DNA of 64,000 nucleotides, from NCBI RefSeq assembly GCF_001522545.3, contig NC_031769.1, positions 75,829,213 to 75,893,212 on the forward strand, in the 5' to 3' direction. Source of the stretch: Parus major. Lineage: Eukaryota > Chordata > Aves > Passeriformes > Paridae. Positions 61,601 through 64,000 of the stretch are shown in pieces. Below the pieces are notes generated by a model. It was not told where the DNA came from. It worked only from the letters and a program-made list of their open reading frames with translations, and ran no database searches. The position numbers and the translations under genes are program-made. Position 1 is the first letter of the stretch, and every line of letters begins with the position of its first letter.

Positions 61601-64000
61601 ATAGACTTCAGAGCAGGATGTTACATGGGGATTTCCCACTTAAGCTATTTCTTTATCAAAAATCCTGCATTTCAATGTTTTTTTACTGATTGTTTAATGC
61701 TTATTTCTGAGTAAAACACCATTCTTTTTTTCTGTCAAGATCTGTGGGTATGAGGGATCCTGAAAACATGACTTATAAATTTTTCACTTTGTATCCTGCT
61801 TTATTAGTTTTGGGGTATTTTACTTTGCTTTTTCCCTATTCTCGCGGGCCTCCTTTTTGCACTGGGTGCTTGAAACACTGCAGTACAATAACTCAGGTTA
61901 AAAATATCAGGGGAAGCTAGGAATATAACTTCCTTTCTCTGAAAAAATGGGAATACTTTTCAGTGGTGTCTGATGCCAGATGTACTGATCTCCTTTTTTT
62001 ACCCTGGGTACAAAAAATTGGACTTTATCACAGCTGAATTCCTTACCTTTTTTTCCCTTTCATGATGTTCCAAAAGTCAAAACACTTTTTATTATAACTT
62101 AAAAAATCTGGTTTTTGGCATTTATTTTATCCAAGACCCTAGTGTCTGAGGTCACAGAGAAAATATTATTTGCCTAAATAATTGCTTACTTTAAAGGAAA
62201 GATTTCTGATTTCACTGTTATAAAGTAAAGACTTATAAGCAAGGAAAGGGAATTATAGGAAGCATGAAGATAAATGGAAGGATAGCAGAATAGACAACAA
62301 ACACTTTGTGGACAGATGTGATTACACAGAAATTACAAAAATGAGTCACAAAATAAAGTATAGTGATACAGGACAAATTTTTCAGTGAGGTATTACAATA
62401 GTTATTGTAAATTTTATTAATTGAAATTGTAATATTTAATGACTAGTCCCCTTCAAGTTAATAAAAACAAATGTTATATGTGATATATAATGGGGATAGG
62501 TTAGGAAATCCAGAAAAAAATCCAGTGGAAAATAGACATAATTAAAAGTTATTTATGTGTTTATTTTTGTGTTTCTTTATATTATTCAGGTATGATAATT
62601 TCTCTTGCCAATATTGTGAATAACCAACACTTCTGGATCAATCATATACACATAGATTGCCACTGGTATGCCTAGGGTCTTGTCTTGGTAATTTGATGTG
62701 GATTTTGAAAGTATTTCTTTTGTTTTGTAGGAAGTTTTGGACTGTACTTTTATAATGAAAAGCTGCTACAACTTCCTCACTTCTGGAGCAGAATTTTAAT
62801 TTTTCTGATAAAGATTATAGATTGCAGGATCAGTGACAAAAGCTACCCAAATGGCTGCAGGTGAAAACAGTTATGTGCCTACTTGCAGGAATCTATTACT
62901 TTTTGCCTGATTTGTATCCACACAAAATACTGTCAGAGCTCTGAAGGCATTGGAGAAAGCTGTGGTCATGTTGTACAAAAGAAAATCTTTGCTAACTTGT
63001 TCTATTTCTTTCACATCTAACCAAATTTCAGGTTATGTGAGTCTAATATGACTTCATTGCTCACATTGTTTATCTTGTGTAAAAAAAAGCCCTACAAAAA
63101 TTATAGACATTATTTGAAACACAGAAGATAAACGCACCATATGTGACCTTATGCTATATTTAACTTACTATTCAAGCTTTATCCCTAAAAAGACAAAAAA
63201 GGAAAAGGGGCAAAATCTTAGGCTATCTTGGACATTCAACCTCCACGCAGGATTCTCAACAGTCAGGTCAATGAAATAATGGTTTCAATGTGTGTATGCA
63301 AAGATGCAGTATGTAAATTGAAAAGTAAGTGACGTTGGACAGTAGTTCACATTTGAACTCAGACTGTCTCTTCCCGAGTTGTATTTTAGAAAGGAAGAAC
63401 ACCTTTTGATAAAATGGGTCAGATGATAGAAACATCCTAATTCAAGTGAGAAGAAAGAGTACGTAGTATCTTCTAGAGTTCTACATGATTCTGACAGCCA
63501 GGAAGATGCTGCAATGATGGAATTACTGTGGAAAAGAAAACTTTTGTCTGCCAAAAGTGAAAAGGCTCTCCTTGTGTTCGAGGCATTTTATGACAGACAT
63601 TATCACAGCTTGAAAGGATTTATCCTGAATGTGAGAGGTTATGATGGTCAATCTGCCCTTTTGCACCTTGGGCAATTCCCGTTGATAGTGCAGCCTGTGT
63701 GGTCCCTGGTACTGCTCAGAAGCATCCCATTCTTGACAGACTTTTTGATATAAGTATGGTGGTAAATGTACTTGGTTAAAAAAATTAACATGAAACTGAG
63801 CATTTCAGTTCGAAGTCAAGTTCATATTTGACATGGAAATGTGAAATGCAAACATGAGTAACAGTAAATGACTACTTCTTTACAGGAAATTTGTTTCTAA
63901 TCTCACTTCAGTGTTGGCACAGAAAACCCCCATAATGGCAGTGCCAAAGAAATAGTTACTCAGTCTGATCACCATATGCCCATCTGCTCCTAATTATATT
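58641..64000. other. Downstream region, no gene recognised
   Basis: AT-rich sequence after the likely end of CDH18. It includes an A-rich run (59449-59476) and a T-rich run (59638-59673). ORFs such as 59274-59480, 63285-63554 (minus) and 63514-63753 have no recognisable motifs and no splice-site support. I see no CR1 or LTR here. CDH18 lies in a gene-poor region in other vertebrates, which fits the emptiness. Confidence 0.6.
59638..59673. repeat. Poly-T low-complexity run
   Basis: Nearly uninterrupted T with three C interruptions. It could be an old antisense poly(A) tail, but no adjoining retrocopy is recognisable. Confidence 0.7.

Noticed and set aside
1..64000. CRISPR arrays, tRNA or rRNA genes, operons, prophage or other microbial systems
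   Set aside because: Nothing of the kind is visible; the window is spliced vertebrate DNA with CR1 and LTR repeats.

Overview
This is an intron-rich vertebrate nuclear window, almost certainly from a bird. Three things support that: an AT-rich background, several truncated CR1 LINE copies whose wording matches avian CR1, and compact avian-type solo LTRs. The only gene I can support is the 3' two thirds of a classical type II cadherin on the + strand. I assign it to CDH18 (cadherin-18, also called cadherin-14). The assignment rests on the cytoplasmic tail, which carries the paralogue-diagnostic wording [20 protein letters not shown] and ends in ERTT, as I recall for CDH18 and not for CDH6, 9, 10, 12 or 20. 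It is recognition from memory, not a database search.

Seven coding exons are placed exactly: 3636-3823, 7737-7990, 21610-21746, 34663-34784, 41600-41717, 52265-52516 and 53721-54211. Every intron is GT-AG, the split codons join in phase, and there is no in-frame stop. The lengths 188, 254, 137, 122, 118 and 252 bp are the usual type II cadherin series. Together the exons give 520 residues: ectodomain repeats EC3, EC4 and EC5, the transmembrane helix, and the whole catenin-binding tail. In the entries, residue 1 is the codon split at the 5' edge of the first exon here. The signal peptide, prodomain, EC1 and EC2 lie upstream of the window.

Layout: 1-3635 is the 3' part of an intron with a CR1 tail. 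Introns of about 3.9, 13.6, 12.9, 6.8, 10.5 and 1.2 kb then separate the exons. They contain CR1 fragments in both orientations, two solo LTRs antisense to the gene (32367-32976 and 35482-35846, the latter with a 6-bp target duplication), a third LTR-like avian repeat in sense orientation (about 40080-40555), microsatellites and a few perfect palindromes. From 54212 there is a 3' UTR with several possible poly(A) signals, probably ending between 55.1 and 58.65 kb. The rest, to 64000, shows no recognisable gene.

I found no CRISPR array, tRNA, rRNA or evident undescribed multi-gene system. The most interesting items are: two in-frame alternative acceptors just upstream of the last coding exon that would change the transmembrane segment, the LTRs carrying promoter and poly(A) motifs inside CDH18 introns, a perfect hairpin between direct repeats in the 3' UTR, and two unexplained ORF-bearing patches (5240-5614 and 11507-11866).
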